Shown here one piece after another: positions 6,968 to 15,584 of a DNA stretch of 22,408 bases (the first letter of the stretch is position 1; every line of letters starts with the position of its first letter). The position numbers and the translations under genes were made by a program. This stretch comes from JAWUWD01 sp034112085 (GTDB lineage: Bacteria > Bacteroidota > Bacteroidia > Cytophagales > Cyclobacteriaceae), in assembly GCA_034112085.1 (NCBI GenBank), contig JAWUWD010000017.1, positions 1-22,408 on the forward strand. Direction: 5' to 3'. The notes under the pieces are model-generated. The model searched no databases, had not been told where the DNA came from, and saw only the letters and a program-made list of their open reading frames with translations.

Positions 6968-7791
6968 TTTTTGTTTTTCAAATCATATTGAATACTCAGT
7001 TGATGGGAAAAGCCTAAGGCTCTTTGATTGGCAACAGCATAGCTTAGCTTCCCTTTGATATTGTTAGCCTTGAGGTCCAGTCCAAAAAATTGTTTCGCTG
7101 GGGTTGTGTTAAACCCAGTATTGATCGTGAGGTTGTCAATGATGGCGTATGAAACACCAACCAAAACTGTAGCTTCAAATTCCACATCCTTTTGGATATC
7201 TACATTGAGGGCAATACTTTCTAATGGGTGATAGGAAATACCAACTTGCATAATAGTAGGGATACGTTCATCTTGAAAGTCAGAAATTTTAGCTTGATTG
7301 ATATTTTCAATAAATGCTCCAATGAAGAATTCAGATGTAATGGTGGTGATTCCTCCAAAACTAATTATTGGTAAACCCTTATTGCCAAATCCTTCAAAAT
7401 GGTATTGATGATAAGCCAGACGAATCCCGAGATCAGTAATGCCAAACTTGCTACCATAAGATAGGCTCACCTGCTGTTCATTATACAGCTGATCTCCAAA
7501 TCGAGAAACTCCAACACCAAAAGCTCCAATTTTGGCAGGAAGAGCTACCGCTAGACTTGCTGTGTTGAACCCTTCCAATCCTTGTACAGTACGATAAGAG
7601 ATGCCTAATGAGAGTTGTTGATGACTGGAGATTCCTGCGGGGTTATGCCACGCACTCCATAGATTACTAGTCGTACTGGTTGCGTTACCGATGGCCTCAT
7701 TTGGAGCTCCTACTTTTGTCTGAGAATAACTGCTGAGATAGCAAATTATTAACGAAAAAAGTAGCGATGCTTTGGTAAGTGTCACTGGCAT
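6964..7791 (-). CDS. PorV/PorQ-like outer membrane beta-barrel protein
   Basis: A 275-residue protein with a signal peptide (hydrophobic LLFSLIICYLSSYSQ). The mature start has the GAPNEAIGNATSTTSNLWSA pattern followed by WHNPAGIS, a motif of the PorV/PorQ/FadL-like barrel group, then repeated amphipathic strands (SLGISYRTVQ, LAVALPAKIG, GVGVSRFGD). PorV members shuttle or anchor type IX secretion cargo, but this protein is not close enough to be named PorV or PorQ. Its stop overlaps the start of the HhH protein, so it may be the barrel partner of that protein. The gene is divergent from the MORN-repeat gene across a short gap. Confidence 0.75.
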   Translation of the reverse strand: MPVTLTKASLLFSLIICYLSSYSQTKVGAPNEAIGNATSTTSNLWSAWHNPAGISSHQQLSLGISYRTVQGLEGFNTASLAVALPAKIGAFGVGVSRFGDQLYNEQQVSLSYGSKFGITDLGIRLAYHQYHFEGFGNKGLPIISFGGITTITSEFFIGAFIENINQAKISDFQDERIPTIMQVGISYHPLESIALNVDIQKDVEFEATVLVGVSYAIIDNLTINTGFNTTPAKQFFGLDLKANNIKGKLSYAVANQRALGFSHQLSIQYDLKNKK

Positions 7792-7845
7792 AGGTACTAA
7801 TAATATACTATGTTTATTGAGTTAAAACAATTTTATGCTAGACCA

Positions 7846-8472
7846 ATGAATTTCAGAGGAGCCATGTTTTTTATGCTGTGTTTTTTTGTGTTGACCTTGG
7901 GGTCTGCTCAACAAACTGAAATTTTCTATGAGAATGGCAATATCAAGTCTATTGGGATGATGAAAAAAGGACTTAAAAGTGACGTTTGGAAGTACTATTA
8001 CCCAAGCAAGCAGTTGAATGCTCAAGAACCCTACTCAAGTGGCAAGCTACATGGTATTGTGAAATACTATTCAGAGAGTGGTGTGATGATCGGTCAGGAG
8101 AATTGGGTGGAAGACTTACTTGAAGATTCAGCATTCTATTATCATGAGGACGGGTCACTCTATAAAAGTGGAGTTTACTTAAGTGGAGTTTATGGGGGGA
8201 TATGGGACTATTATCACAAAAACGGCAAGTTTCAACGTGCGGTGGAATATCATGATGGATTGCCACACGGGAGTTGGAAAGTGTTCAATGAATTGGGGCT
8301 TCTTATTCAAGAAGGTAGATACTTTGAGGGGAAGGAAAATGGTGAGTGGAATTTTTATAGAGAGGATGGGAGTTTATCCTTCCATGGCAATTATATAATG
8401 GGTAAGAGGGTCGGAGATTGGTATGAAGTTACACCAAGAGGTAAGAAGAAGAGAATTAAAAACCCTTACTGA
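7846..8472 (+). CDS. Exported MORN-repeat protein (YwqK-type)
   Basis: A 208-residue protein made of about seven MORN_2-type repeats of roughly 23 residues (Y-x-x-NG-x-I/L...G-x-x-x-G-x-W-x-x-Y). Examples are FYENGNIKSIGMMKKGLKSD, YHKNGKFQRAVEYHDGLPHG and YREDGSLSFHGNYIMGKRVG. The ATG at 7846 gives MNFRGAMFFMLCFFVLTLGS, a good signal peptide. An ATG at 7864 after AGGAG (7857-7861) is possible but leaves only a two-base spacing and no positive n-region. A start at 7810 is also open but reads less like a signal. Databases often label this architecture YwqK-family antitoxin; the signal peptide makes an intracellular antitoxin role unlikely. The 3' end overlaps the Omp85 gene on the other strand by 17 bases. 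Confidence 0.85.
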   Translation: MNFRGAMFFMLCFFVLTLGSAQQTEIFYENGNIKSIGMMKKGLKSDVWKYYYPSKQLNAQEPYSSGKLHGIVKYYSESGVMIGQENWVEDLLEDSAFYYHEDGSLYKSGVYLSGVYGGIWDYYHKNGKFQRAVEYHDGLPHGSWKVFNELGLLIQEGRYFEGKENGEWNFYREDGSLSFHGNYIMGKRVGDWYEVTPRGKKKRIKNPY

Positions 8473-9883
8473 AGTGAAAATAGAACCCATGCTCTTTGGC
8501 ATCATTGATCGAGTATTCTGTTCGAATGACAAGATCATATAGCGTAACAAAGTCTAAACCTATTCCTGATCCATAAATGGCCTTATTGGTAAAGCGATCG
8601 CTTTGCTCATACTCGTTGAAATTATTAACATAACCTACATCAAAGTATGTCTTTAAATAGAGCGCGTATGGGAAAGTTTTAAATTGTTTCACCCCAAACA
8701 TATTCATTGGTCTTACTCCTTTGAGAAGCTCCTTTTTGAAAGACATTTTATTAAGGGCATATCTGCTCCCCTCGATAAGGTAAAGCTCATAACCTCTGAT
8801 AAAATCTCGCTGCCTTCCTAAGCTTGGGAATAATCGGTATGATTGATTATTGGGAGAGCTAGCGACTCCTCTGGAATAAATGGATAGATAGAATTTTTTA
8901 CCTATGGCGAAATACCGATCATAAGTTAATCGGATGTCCAGAATATCTATTTCATTAAATAGTCCTAGACCAATTTTACTGATCTCACCCTGGATGCGAT
9001 ATCCATTTAGTGGATATGCTGCTACATCGCGCTTATCTTTTGTGTAAGCATATTTTAAGGCTATATATTGTTGTTCGTTCTGCCCATTAGAAAAGTAACG
9101 GGAATTTAAGAGCAATAGGCTATCGCTAATAGTACTCTTATTGAACTCCAAGACTACCCTATGAAAGTCATAGAATAGACTTCTCCTAGTGTATGTTATC
9201 AAACTGAAAATTTCTTTGAATTGGATATTCTCGGAGGCGTTAAATATTAGTTTATGATCTATTGTTGAATAGGCTATACTTTTCCGTTCGCCATATCCTA
9301 CTTTGAATTCAAGTCCATTTTTTTGACTTCTATCGATGTAAGGGATCCTGTAGGAAAGGCTGTAGTTTTTGGTAAAACCAAACTGAGCTGAAATACTAAG
9401 TTTTTCATTTCTTCCTCTCATGTTGTATTGTGAAAACTTACCTCCATAGTTGACCCTACTGAGGTCGCCCCCCTGATTTCCCAGCCAATCGTTAAAATTT
9501 CTATCAGCAATTTTGAAGATGGGGAAAGGATAAGTGTACCACCGCTCGTCAACTTGTACAACCACATCTACTTGGCTTTTGCTTAAGTCTAAGGCATTGA
9601 TTGTGACTGTATTAAATAGGCGTGTGTTGTAGATGTTTTTTTGGTCACTGGCCATGTGCTTTAACAAATCATTGTAGTTGATTTGCATGCCTTTTTTCAC
9701 TATCAATTCTCTAAGGATAATGGATTCTTTGGTGCGCTTATTTCCAATCACGAAGATATTGTCAATAGAGACATACCGTATGGCAGTTGTGTCTATTGGT
9801 GAATTTGATTGCGCATTCCCATAGCCTATCCAAAGAGATAGCATGATTGTGGCTGTGCAATATTTCACAAAAGGTATGTTCAT
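8456..9883 (-). CDS. Omp85/BamA-TamA family outer membrane protein with a single POTRA domain
   Basis: A 475-residue protein. A signal peptide (LSLWIGYGNAQ) precedes one POTRA-like unit at about 38-115: VSIDNIFVIGNKRTKESIIL, then YNTRLFNTVTI and VDVVVQVDERW. The barrel follows, with FIRGYELY near the expected loop-6 (V/I)RGF motif and a terminal aromatic residue (HFSKGF). The segment WYTYPFPIFKIADRNFNDWL is characteristic of Bacteroidota members with one POTRA. It is far shorter than BamA (five POTRA domains), so it is not the main assembly factor; a specialised translocation or insertion role is inferred. It is convergent with the MORN-repeat gene and monocistronic as far as seen. Confidence 0.85.
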   Translation of the reverse strand: MNIPFVKYCTATIMLSLWIGYGNAQSNSPIDTTAIRYVSIDNIFVIGNKRTKESIILRELIVKKGMQINYNDLLKHMASDQKNIYNTRLFNTVTINALDLSKSQVDVVVQVDERWYTYPFPIFKIADRNFNDWLGNQGGDLSRVNYGGKFSQYNMRGRNEKLSISAQFGFTKNYSLSYRIPYIDRSQKNGLEFKVGYGERKSIAYSTIDHKLIFNASENIQFKEIFSLITYTRRSLFYDFHRVVLEFNKSTISDSLLLLNSRYFSNGQNEQQYIALKYAYTKDKRDVAAYPLNGYRIQGEISKIGLGLFNEIDILDIRLTYDRYFAIGKKFYLSIYSRGVASSPNNQSYRLFPSLGRQRDFIRGYELYLIEGSRYALNKMSFKKELLKGVRPMNMFGVKQFKTFPYALYLKTYFDVGYVNNFNEYEQSDRFTNKAIYGSGIGLDFVTLYDLVIRTEYSINDAKEHGFYFHFSKGF

Positions 9884-9967
9884 TTCAGTATTGAAAGACC
9901 CGAAAGATACACTTTATAGTGTAGATCTCGCTCATAGATTTGACCAATATTTAAAGATAATCAAATG

Positions 9968-11140
9968 CTATTCTCCTTTTTTTGGTGATGATTGAAGTGT
10001 TGACTCGTGTTGGTTAGAAAATGATCTAATGAAAATAACAATCCCGAGAATGATGAGTGGAATGCTTAGCCATTGCCCCATATTAAGACTCATCCCCTCT
10101 TCAAAGGCAACTTGATTTTCTTTTATAAATTCGAATGAGAATCTCAGACCAAACATGATGATTAACATTAATCCGAAGATTCTACCTTCTGCTGTATCCT
10201 GTTTTTTTATTCTCCAGATAGAAAATAAAAGAATGAAAATTAACAAATATGATATGGATTCATAAAGTTGAGCAGGATGTCTGGCGATCCCATATGATGA
10301 AATATTTGCTACAAATATTCCTCCTTTTTGCTCCAGTGAATATTCAATGGGTAAATCAGCGGGTTGATAAATATTCTCAGCGACATAAGAATGGCTTGAT
10401 AGTGTATTTTTGAGGCTTACTTCTATATACTGTTCAATGCTAGACTTGTCATAATCTCCATCTTTGAAAGTAGCTTGTATAGTGATTGGTTGATATCCAT
10501 TGAGTGCATCTCCAGATCTCTTGTCAAAAGAGACTACTTCAAGAGGACTATTATTGCCGGTAAGTACATTCTCTGCATTTCTTGCAAATACTACTCCGTA
10601 GTCACTTTCTGTGGGCTTGCCTACAATCTCTGAATTGACAAAATTTCCCATCCGGATAAGACAACCGGTAAGTGCTATCACGATAGCTATTCTATCTAGA
10701 ACTTGGAAATAACTTTGTCCTTTACGTGTGATTTTTTTGACTTTGATCTTGAGACCTTTGACAGTGATGTCGTATTTGGAGTAAAGCCAGAGTGCAATGA
10801 ATATGCCTATTCCACCTCCATGGCTAGCGAGCCCTTGAAGCCCTACAAACTTGAACTCAGGAGTAAACCTAACTGGTAAGAAGACGTCCAGAGGTCTCTC
10901 TAGTAAGATGTTCGGTTCGTAAAAAATAACATGGCCTAAACGTGCACCAACGATGACAGCTATGATTAAGAAAACAGTTACTGTATCAATGTCTGATTGA
11001 GGTTTTCCCTCTTGCTTATAGATATAGTACATGACTTGTTGGCTCAGAATAAATCCCATAGCAAACATTAATCCGTACCATCGGATGGGTAAGAAACTGA
11101 AAATTTCGGGATTAGCACTCCAGATTATAAAACTTGTCAT
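9968..11140 (-). CDS. lgt: Prolipoprotein diacylglyceryl transferase Lgt, with large internal insertion
   Basis: A 390-residue integral membrane enzyme that transfers diacylglycerol from phosphatidylglycerol to the lipobox cysteine. Motifs in order: RWYGLMFAMGF near 20-30, GARLGHVIFY near 65-74, LASHGGGIG near 104-112, RMGNFVNSEIVGKP at 163-176, RHPAQLYES at 287-295 and GLRFSFEFIKENQ near the end. The usual protein is 260-300 residues. The excess is a block at about 187-285 between the VNSE motif and RHPAQLYE, which reads as a soluble, strand-rich domain. The window contains several lipobox proteins that need this enzyme. The gene lies 94 bases downstream of nadE on the same strand. Confidence 0.95.
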   Translation of the reverse strand: MTSFIIWSANPEIFSFLPIRWYGLMFAMGFILSQQVMYYIYKQEGKPQSDIDTVTVFLIIAVIVGARLGHVIFYEPNILLERPLDVFLPVRFTPEFKFVGLQGLASHGGGIGIFIALWLYSKYDITVKGLKIKVKKITRKGQSYFQVLDRIAIVIALTGCLIRMGNFVNSEIVGKPTESDYGVVFARNAENVLTGNNSPLEVVSFDKRSGDALNGYQPITIQATFKDGDYDKSSIEQYIEVSLKNTLSSHSYVAENIYQPADLPIEYSLEQKGGIFVANISSYGIARHPAQLYESISYLLIFILLFSIWRIKKQDTAEGRIFGLMLIIMFGLRFSFEFIKENQVAFEEGMSLNMGQWLSIPLIILGIVIFIRSFSNQHESTLQSSPKKGE

Positions 11141-11234
11141 GTTATGGTTTTCAAATAAGCTTCAAATATGATTGATTGAATTGGGAAAAAGAAACAGTCG
11201 AAGAATCATTTATCGTTAATATGAAGTTAATCAC

Positions 11235-13094
11235 TTAGTTATTCATCATCTCTTCAATCTCATCAGAGAAATTTCCAGATAATATAGGGAATCTACACCA
11301 CGTTTTTGGATCAATATTGAAGTCATCCAAGTGAAAGGATGGGGCTAGTCGTTCACGTTTCCATTGGTTTATACTCCAGAGTCTATAGAATTTAGATATG
11401 TACACTTTGAGTTCTTCTTTGGGAGCTAGCTTCTGTCCATTCAATTCTATTAACACTTCCGTTGGCGATCCATGTTGTTCAATGGCGATTCGTTCAATGG
11501 CAACCATAATATCATAAGGCATCAAGTCATCTTCATCGGTTTGATGTTCCCCCGAAGGGCGAAGTTCTGCAGTCGGAGCTTGTGCATTTACTTCTTGCAG
11601 ACCCACGTAATCCAATGAACGTTCAGCCCATTTGAGCCATTGTCTAATAAATGGCTTATCTACAGCTGCAATAGGCGCAATGCTTCCGCTAGTGTCACCA
11701 TCCATGGTAGTATATCCGACATCTCCCTCACTTCTGTTTGAGGTTGTCAAAAGCAAAGCTTTTTTGATGTTTGCTAACATCCAGATGATTGGCGAACGGG
11801 ATCTTGCCTGAATATTCTGCAGAGCAATGTCATCTGTTTCCCAAGATAGTTCACGAATCAACGCAGAGGCTATTTTGGAGGAATAACTATCCACTTCATC
11901 CTGTATGGACCATTCTATAAATGAAGCTCCAATAGAATTGGATAAGGCTTTAGCAGCACTTCTGGTCACCTCTGAAGAGTTTTCAGAAGCTTGATATACA
12001 CAGGTTAGAAGCTTACTAACAATGAATTTGTTCTGATCAGTCGAAGGGAGTGAAGTGATTAGTTTTTGTTGCCCAATATTTCTTAAGAATTGATCTACAC
12101 CTAAGGTGTCTGTTCCAATTTTGACCATCGAAGAGACTAATACTGCACAGGTGGCAGAGTCTGCTCCGCCACTCAATGAGAGCACAAAGCCTCGGCTTTT
12201 ACTTTTACGCAAGTAATCATACAACGCAAGTGCATCGGCTCTTTCAAAAGATTCATTTTTCGAAAGGTGATTAGATTCACAGATGATTTCAGATTTATTT
12301 TCGTCAAAATTAACTGAAGCTGCAATCACTTGATAGGGCAGGAAAGACAGATGCTCATTTTGAGCAATCAACTGACCTTTCTGAGCAATCAATATTTCGC
12401 CATCATAGACCATACGACCTGCCTCATTACCAAGAAGATTGGTGTATAAATAAGTACACTCGAAATCTCGAGATGAATCTATTACCAATCGTTCTCTTGT
12501 TATTGACTTCCCAAAGGCAAAGTGACTTGCACTTGGATTGATGATTAGATCTACACCTTTTTCATGAAGTCTACATCCTGGTCGATCCGCTACCCAAGCG
12601 TCTTCACAAATTTCAAACCCAATTTTTATTCCTTTAAGATTATAGATTAGGTCGCCTATTTCATATGATGAGTCTGAGAAGCTGATAATTAATGAAGTGT
12701 CTTTAGGCCAAGGAGTAAACCAACGTTGTTCGTAATGGACACCATCATTGGCTAGATTTTGTTTAGCATAAATCCCGAGAATTTTGCCATTTTCAATCAT
12801 TGCACTACAATTGTAAGCTTTGCCCTCTAGCTTCACAGGTAATCCAATTGACACTACTATATCCGAACAAAATGGAAGGATATCCATTAATTCGCTAAAA
12901 GCACGTTCGTAAATCCATTCACTTAAAAATAAATCTTCACACCCGTACCCAGTGATACAAAGTTCAGGAAGACAAAGGATGTCAACTTTTTGCTCTTTGG
13001 CTTCTTTGATTGCTGCAAGAATATTTTGTCTATTCTCCTTCCAGTTGATAGCGGTTTGATTGAGTGTAGCTCCTGCGATGATGAGTTTTCGCAT
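11235..13094 (-). CDS. nadE: Glutamine-dependent NAD+ synthetase NadE
   Basis: A 619-residue two-domain enzyme. The N-terminal nitrilase-type glutaminase has the triad Glu44 (LCLPELCITGYG), Lys111 (IYAKQN) and Cys163 (GFEICEDAW). The C-terminal ATP pyrophosphatase domain has SLSGGADSA at 307-315 as its P-loop, then the SNRSEGDVGYTTMDGDTSG segment and the TAELRP motif. It makes NAD+ from deamido-NAD+ with glutamine-derived ammonia passed through a tunnel. Length is in the normal range for glutamine-dependent forms. It starts three bases after the rnc stop, so it belongs to the acpP-fabF-rnc operon. Confidence 0.96.
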   Translation of the reverse strand: MRKLIIAGATLNQTAINWKENRQNILAAIKEAKEQKVDILCLPELCITGYGCEDLFLSEWIYERAFSELMDILPFCSDIVVSIGLPVKLEGKAYNCSAMIENGKILGIYAKQNLANDGVHYEQRWFTPWPKDTSLIISFSDSSYEIGDLIYNLKGIKIGFEICEDAWVADRPGCRLHEKGVDLIINPSASHFAFGKSITRERLVIDSSRDFECTYLYTNLLGNEAGRMVYDGEILIAQKGQLIAQNEHLSFLPYQVIAASVNFDENKSEIICESNHLSKNESFERADALALYDYLRKSKSRGFVLSLSGGADSATCAVLVSSMVKIGTDTLGVDQFLRNIGQQKLITSLPSTDQNKFIVSKLLTCVYQASENSSEVTRSAAKALSNSIGASFIEWSIQDEVDSYSSKIASALIRELSWETDDIALQNIQARSRSPIIWMLANIKKALLLTTSNRSEGDVGYTTMDGDTSGSIAPIAAVDKPFIRQWLKWAERSLDYVGLQEVNAQAPTAELRPSGEHQTDEDDLMPYDIMVAIERIAIEQHGSPTEVLIELNGQKLAPKEELKVYISKFYRLWSINQWKRERLAPSFHLDDFNIDPKTWCRFPILSGNFSDEIEEMMNN

Positions 13095-13097
13095 AAT

Positions 13098-13838
13098 TTA
13101 TATCTCTAGTGTTTCACAAGCAGCAGCAGCAGCTGCCTGCTCAGCCTTTTTCTTGTTGTGACCAAAGCCTTCACCTTTCATCTCATTGTCAATAATCACA
13201 TGTGCGGTAAATTCTTTATGATTTCCAACGCTCTTGATATTCACGATTTCGAAAGCCACGTCTTGACCTTGTCGTTGTGCCCACTCGATGATTTTACTCT
13301 TATGATTGGTGTCATTTTTAACAAGTTCTTCTATATCGAAATGCGGAATTAATAACTTTTTGATAATGAATTTGCTGCAAAATAAATATCCACGATCGAG
13401 ATATACAGCTCCCACCAATGCTTCTAATGCATTGCCATAAATAGATTTATGTGTACGAGATCTGTTTTGATTGTCGAATGCGACAATATTATTAAGACCA
13501 ATTTTTCGACCTAGTAGATTAAGTGATTCACGATTGACTATTCGAGAGCGAATCTCCGTAAGAAATCCTTCATCTTTGAAAGGGTATTTTTTGAATAGAT
13601 ACTCTGCAACTATAGAACCCAATATAGCGTCTCCAAGAAACTCTAGTCGTTCATTGGATTCTTTGAATCCCTCACGATTGGTCTTGGCAATTGAGCTATG
13701 GCTGATTGCGAGTTGGTACAGTGATATATTCAAAGGTTTGCTGCCGACCATAGACTTTATGGCAGATGCAAGAACTTTGTCTTGAATAGAAGTTGTTCGA
13801 AAGATGTTTAATATGCGCTTTGAAGCTGCACGCGACAC
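13098..13838 (-). CDS. rnc: Ribonuclease III
   Basis: A 246-residue enzyme with a GTG start whose G overlaps the fabF stop (TAGTG). The catalytic signature NERLEFLGDAIL spans residues 62-73 and holds three acidic positions (63, 66, 70). A C-terminal double-stranded RNA-binding domain at about 175-244 ends in KKKAEQAAAAAACETL. The second metal-binding motif reads GNALEALVGAVYLD (135-148), where E. coli and Aquifex RNase III have GD-x-x-EA: Asn136 replaces an active-site Asp while Glu139 is kept. The enzyme processes rRNA precursors and cuts long dsRNA. The fabF-rnc order after acpP is common in bacteria. Confidence 0.95.
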   Translation of the reverse strand: MSRAASKRILNIFRTTSIQDKVLASAIKSMVGSKPLNISLYQLAISHSSIAKTNREGFKESNERLEFLGDAILGSIVAEYLFKKYPFKDEGFLTEIRSRIVNRESLNLLGRKIGLNNIVAFDNQNRSRTHKSIYGNALEALVGAVYLDRGYLFCSKFIIKKLLIPHFDIEELVKNDTNHKSKIIEWAQRQGQDVAFEIVNIKSVGNHKEFTAHVIIDNEMKGEGFGHNKKKAEQAAAAAACETLEI

Positions 13839-15091
13839 TATTCTTCTATTTGTCTAAAAATAATTGATGTATTGTGTCCTCCAAATCCAAAGGTATTACT
13901 CATGGCAACTTTTACATCACGCTTTTGCGCTTTGTTAAAGGTGAAATTGAGATTTGGATCAAGTGTGTCATCATCAGTCGTATGATTGATGGTCGGAGGG
14001 ATCACATTGTTTTGGATTGCCAGAATACACGCTACTGCCTCAATAGCGCCCGCTGCACCAAGTAGGTGACCAGTCATTGATTTAGTCGAGCTAATATTGA
14101 GTTTGTAAGCATTCTCACCAAATACTTTCAAGATAGCTTTAGCTTCTCCTGCATCTCCCAATGGAGTTGAAGTGCCGTGAACATTGATATAGTCAACCTC
14201 TTCTGCACTTATTTTGGCATCTCTTAAGGCGTTAATCATCACATTAGTAGCGCCAAGGCCATCAGGATGGGGAGCAGTAATGTGGTAGGCGTCTGCTGAC
14301 ATTCCACCACCAAGTACTTCCGCATAAATTTTAGCACCACGTGCTTTGGCGTGCTCATACTCTTCTAATATGACCGCACCACTACCTTCTCCCAATACAA
14401 ATCCATCTCTTTCTTTATCGAAAGGACGGGAAGCAGTTTCAGGAGAATCATTTCTTTCAGATAAAGCTTTCATGGCGTTGAATCCACCCATACCAGCTTC
14501 AGTTACTGCCGCTTCAGAGCCACCAGATATAGCAATATCCATGTGTCCAAGCTTAATATAATTCAACGAATCAATCATTGCATTAGTACCAGAGGCACAT
14601 GCAGAGACTGTTACGAAGTTAGGTCCTCTAAATCCGTACTTCATTGAGATGTATCCAGAGCTAATGTCTGCAATCATCTTAGGAATAAAGAATGGATTGA
14701 ACCGAGGTGTACCGTTTCCAGTAGCATAATTTTTCACTTCATCCTGAAAAGTCTGTAATCCACCGATACCAGAGCCCCAAATGACGCCAGCACGATCAAG
14801 GTCGATTGATTCAAGATCAAGTCCAGAGTCTTTCATCGCTTCTGCTACGGCTACCATAGCATATTGCGTGAAAGGATCCATCTTACGGGCTTCCTTTCGA
14901 TCTAGATGATCCGTAACATTGAAATTTTTAAGTTCGCATGCGAACTTCGTTTTGAAAAGTTCAGCGTCAAACCTTGTGATAGGAGCAGCACCACTGACCC
15001 CATTAGAAAGCCCATCCCAAAATTCCGGGACAGTGTTTCCAATGGGTGTCAATGCACCCATTCCTGTGATTACAACTCTTCTAATTGACAT
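13838..15091 (-). CDS. fabF: 3-oxoacyl-[acyl-carrier-protein] synthase II FabF
   Basis: A 417-residue beta-ketoacyl-ACP synthase. Catalytic Cys165 is in VSACASGTNA, His305 in NVHGTSTPLGD, and Lys337 and His342 in TKSMTGHLLGAAG. The FGFGGHN motif near the C-terminus is the gatekeeper loop. It condenses malonyl-ACP with growing acyl-ACP and sets the temperature-dependent chain-length step. The ATG lies 27 bases after acpP, whose product is its substrate carrier. Length is normal. Confidence 0.97.
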   Translation of the reverse strand: MSIRRVVITGMGALTPIGNTVPEFWDGLSNGVSGAAPITRFDAELFKTKFACELKNFNVTDHLDRKEARKMDPFTQYAMVAVAEAMKDSGLDLESIDLDRAGVIWGSGIGGLQTFQDEVKNYATGNGTPRFNPFFIPKMIADISSGYISMKYGFRGPNFVTVSACASGTNAMIDSLNYIKLGHMDIAISGGSEAAVTEAGMGGFNAMKALSERNDSPETASRPFDKERDGFVLGEGSGAVILEEYEHAKARGAKIYAEVLGGGMSADAYHITAPHPDGLGATNVMINALRDAKISAEEVDYINVHGTSTPLGDAGEAKAILKVFGENAYKLNISSTKSMTGHLLGAAGAIEAVACILAIQNNVIPPTINHTTDDDTLDPNLNFTFNKAQKRDVKVAMSNTFGFGGHNTSIIFRQIEE

Positions 15092-15118
15092 AAAAGAAGT
15101 TAATGTTATAGGATGAAA

Positions 15119-15355
15119 TTATTTTACGTTCTCTTCCAAGTAAGAAATAGCTTGACCTACTGTGCCTATGTTTTCAGCTTGGTCATCTGGGATAGAAATA
15201 TTGAATTCTTTTTCGAATTCCATGATCAATTCGACAGTATCCAACGAATCTGCTCCTAGATCGTTAGTGAAGCTCGCCTCAGGAGTTACCTCAGATTCTT
15301 CAACTCCTAACTTATCGATAATGATACCTTTTACTTTTTGTGCAATTTCAGACAT
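15119..15355 (-). CDS. acpP: Acyl carrier protein
   Basis: A 78-residue acidic four-helix protein with the phosphopantetheine attachment site DSLDTVELIM (Ser37). EEFN-type helix residues (FEKEFNISIPDDQAENIGTV) complete the pattern. It carries acyl chains during fatty acid synthesis and is the first gene of the acpP-fabF-rnc-nadE operon. Confidence 0.97.
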   Translation of the reverse strand: MSEIAQKVKGIIIDKLGVEESEVTPEASFTNDLGADSLDTVELIMEFEKEFNISIPDDQAENIGTVGQAISYLEENVK

Positions 15356-15388
15356 TTGTTTAATATTTTATTAGTGAAAATACTCCTG

Positions 15389-15419
15389 CAAAGAAATGCA
15401 TTTAAAATCTAATGTCAAA
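15389..15419 (-). promoter_or_regulatory. Possible Bacteroidota sigma-factor promoter for acpP
   Basis: On the minus strand TTTG (15419-15416) is followed after 19 bases by TTTCTTTG (15396-15389). The Bacteroidota consensus is a TTG/TTTG element, about 19-20 bases, then TAnnTTTG, so the downstream box has one mismatch (second base). Transcription would begin near 15383, giving a leader of about 28 bases before the acpP ATG. The match is by eye in AT-rich DNA. Confidence 0.35.
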
Positions 15420-15584
15420 CAATTTTTTTAAAGTTATTTTTTGTTGATTTGCACGTTGTATGGATTGATTTTGACTAACAAAATCAATTATTGTAAACTT
15501 TAATCTTGTTGTTTTATACTCAATACAGATACCCCATCATGGGTAAGTGCGTAATATTACTAAAGTAGTCAGTAGAAAAAATAC

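Noticed and set aside
9908..9923. Inverted repeat TACACT-TTAT-AGTGTA upstream of the Omp85 gene
   Set aside because: A six-base arm with no T-run and no consensus box nearby; could be chance.
13471..13785. 104-residue plus-strand frame opposite rnc
   Set aside because: Shadow of the rnc coding strand; low-complexity composition and no recognisable domain.
14919..15116. Plus-strand frames opposite fabF and acpP
   Set aside because: Antisense to two highly conserved genes, with no ribosome site or family resemblance.
15530..15545. Inverted repeat TACCC-CATCAT-GGGTA upstream of the IPExxxVDY gene
   Set aside because: A five-base arm in AT-rich DNA; too short to call an operator without conservation.
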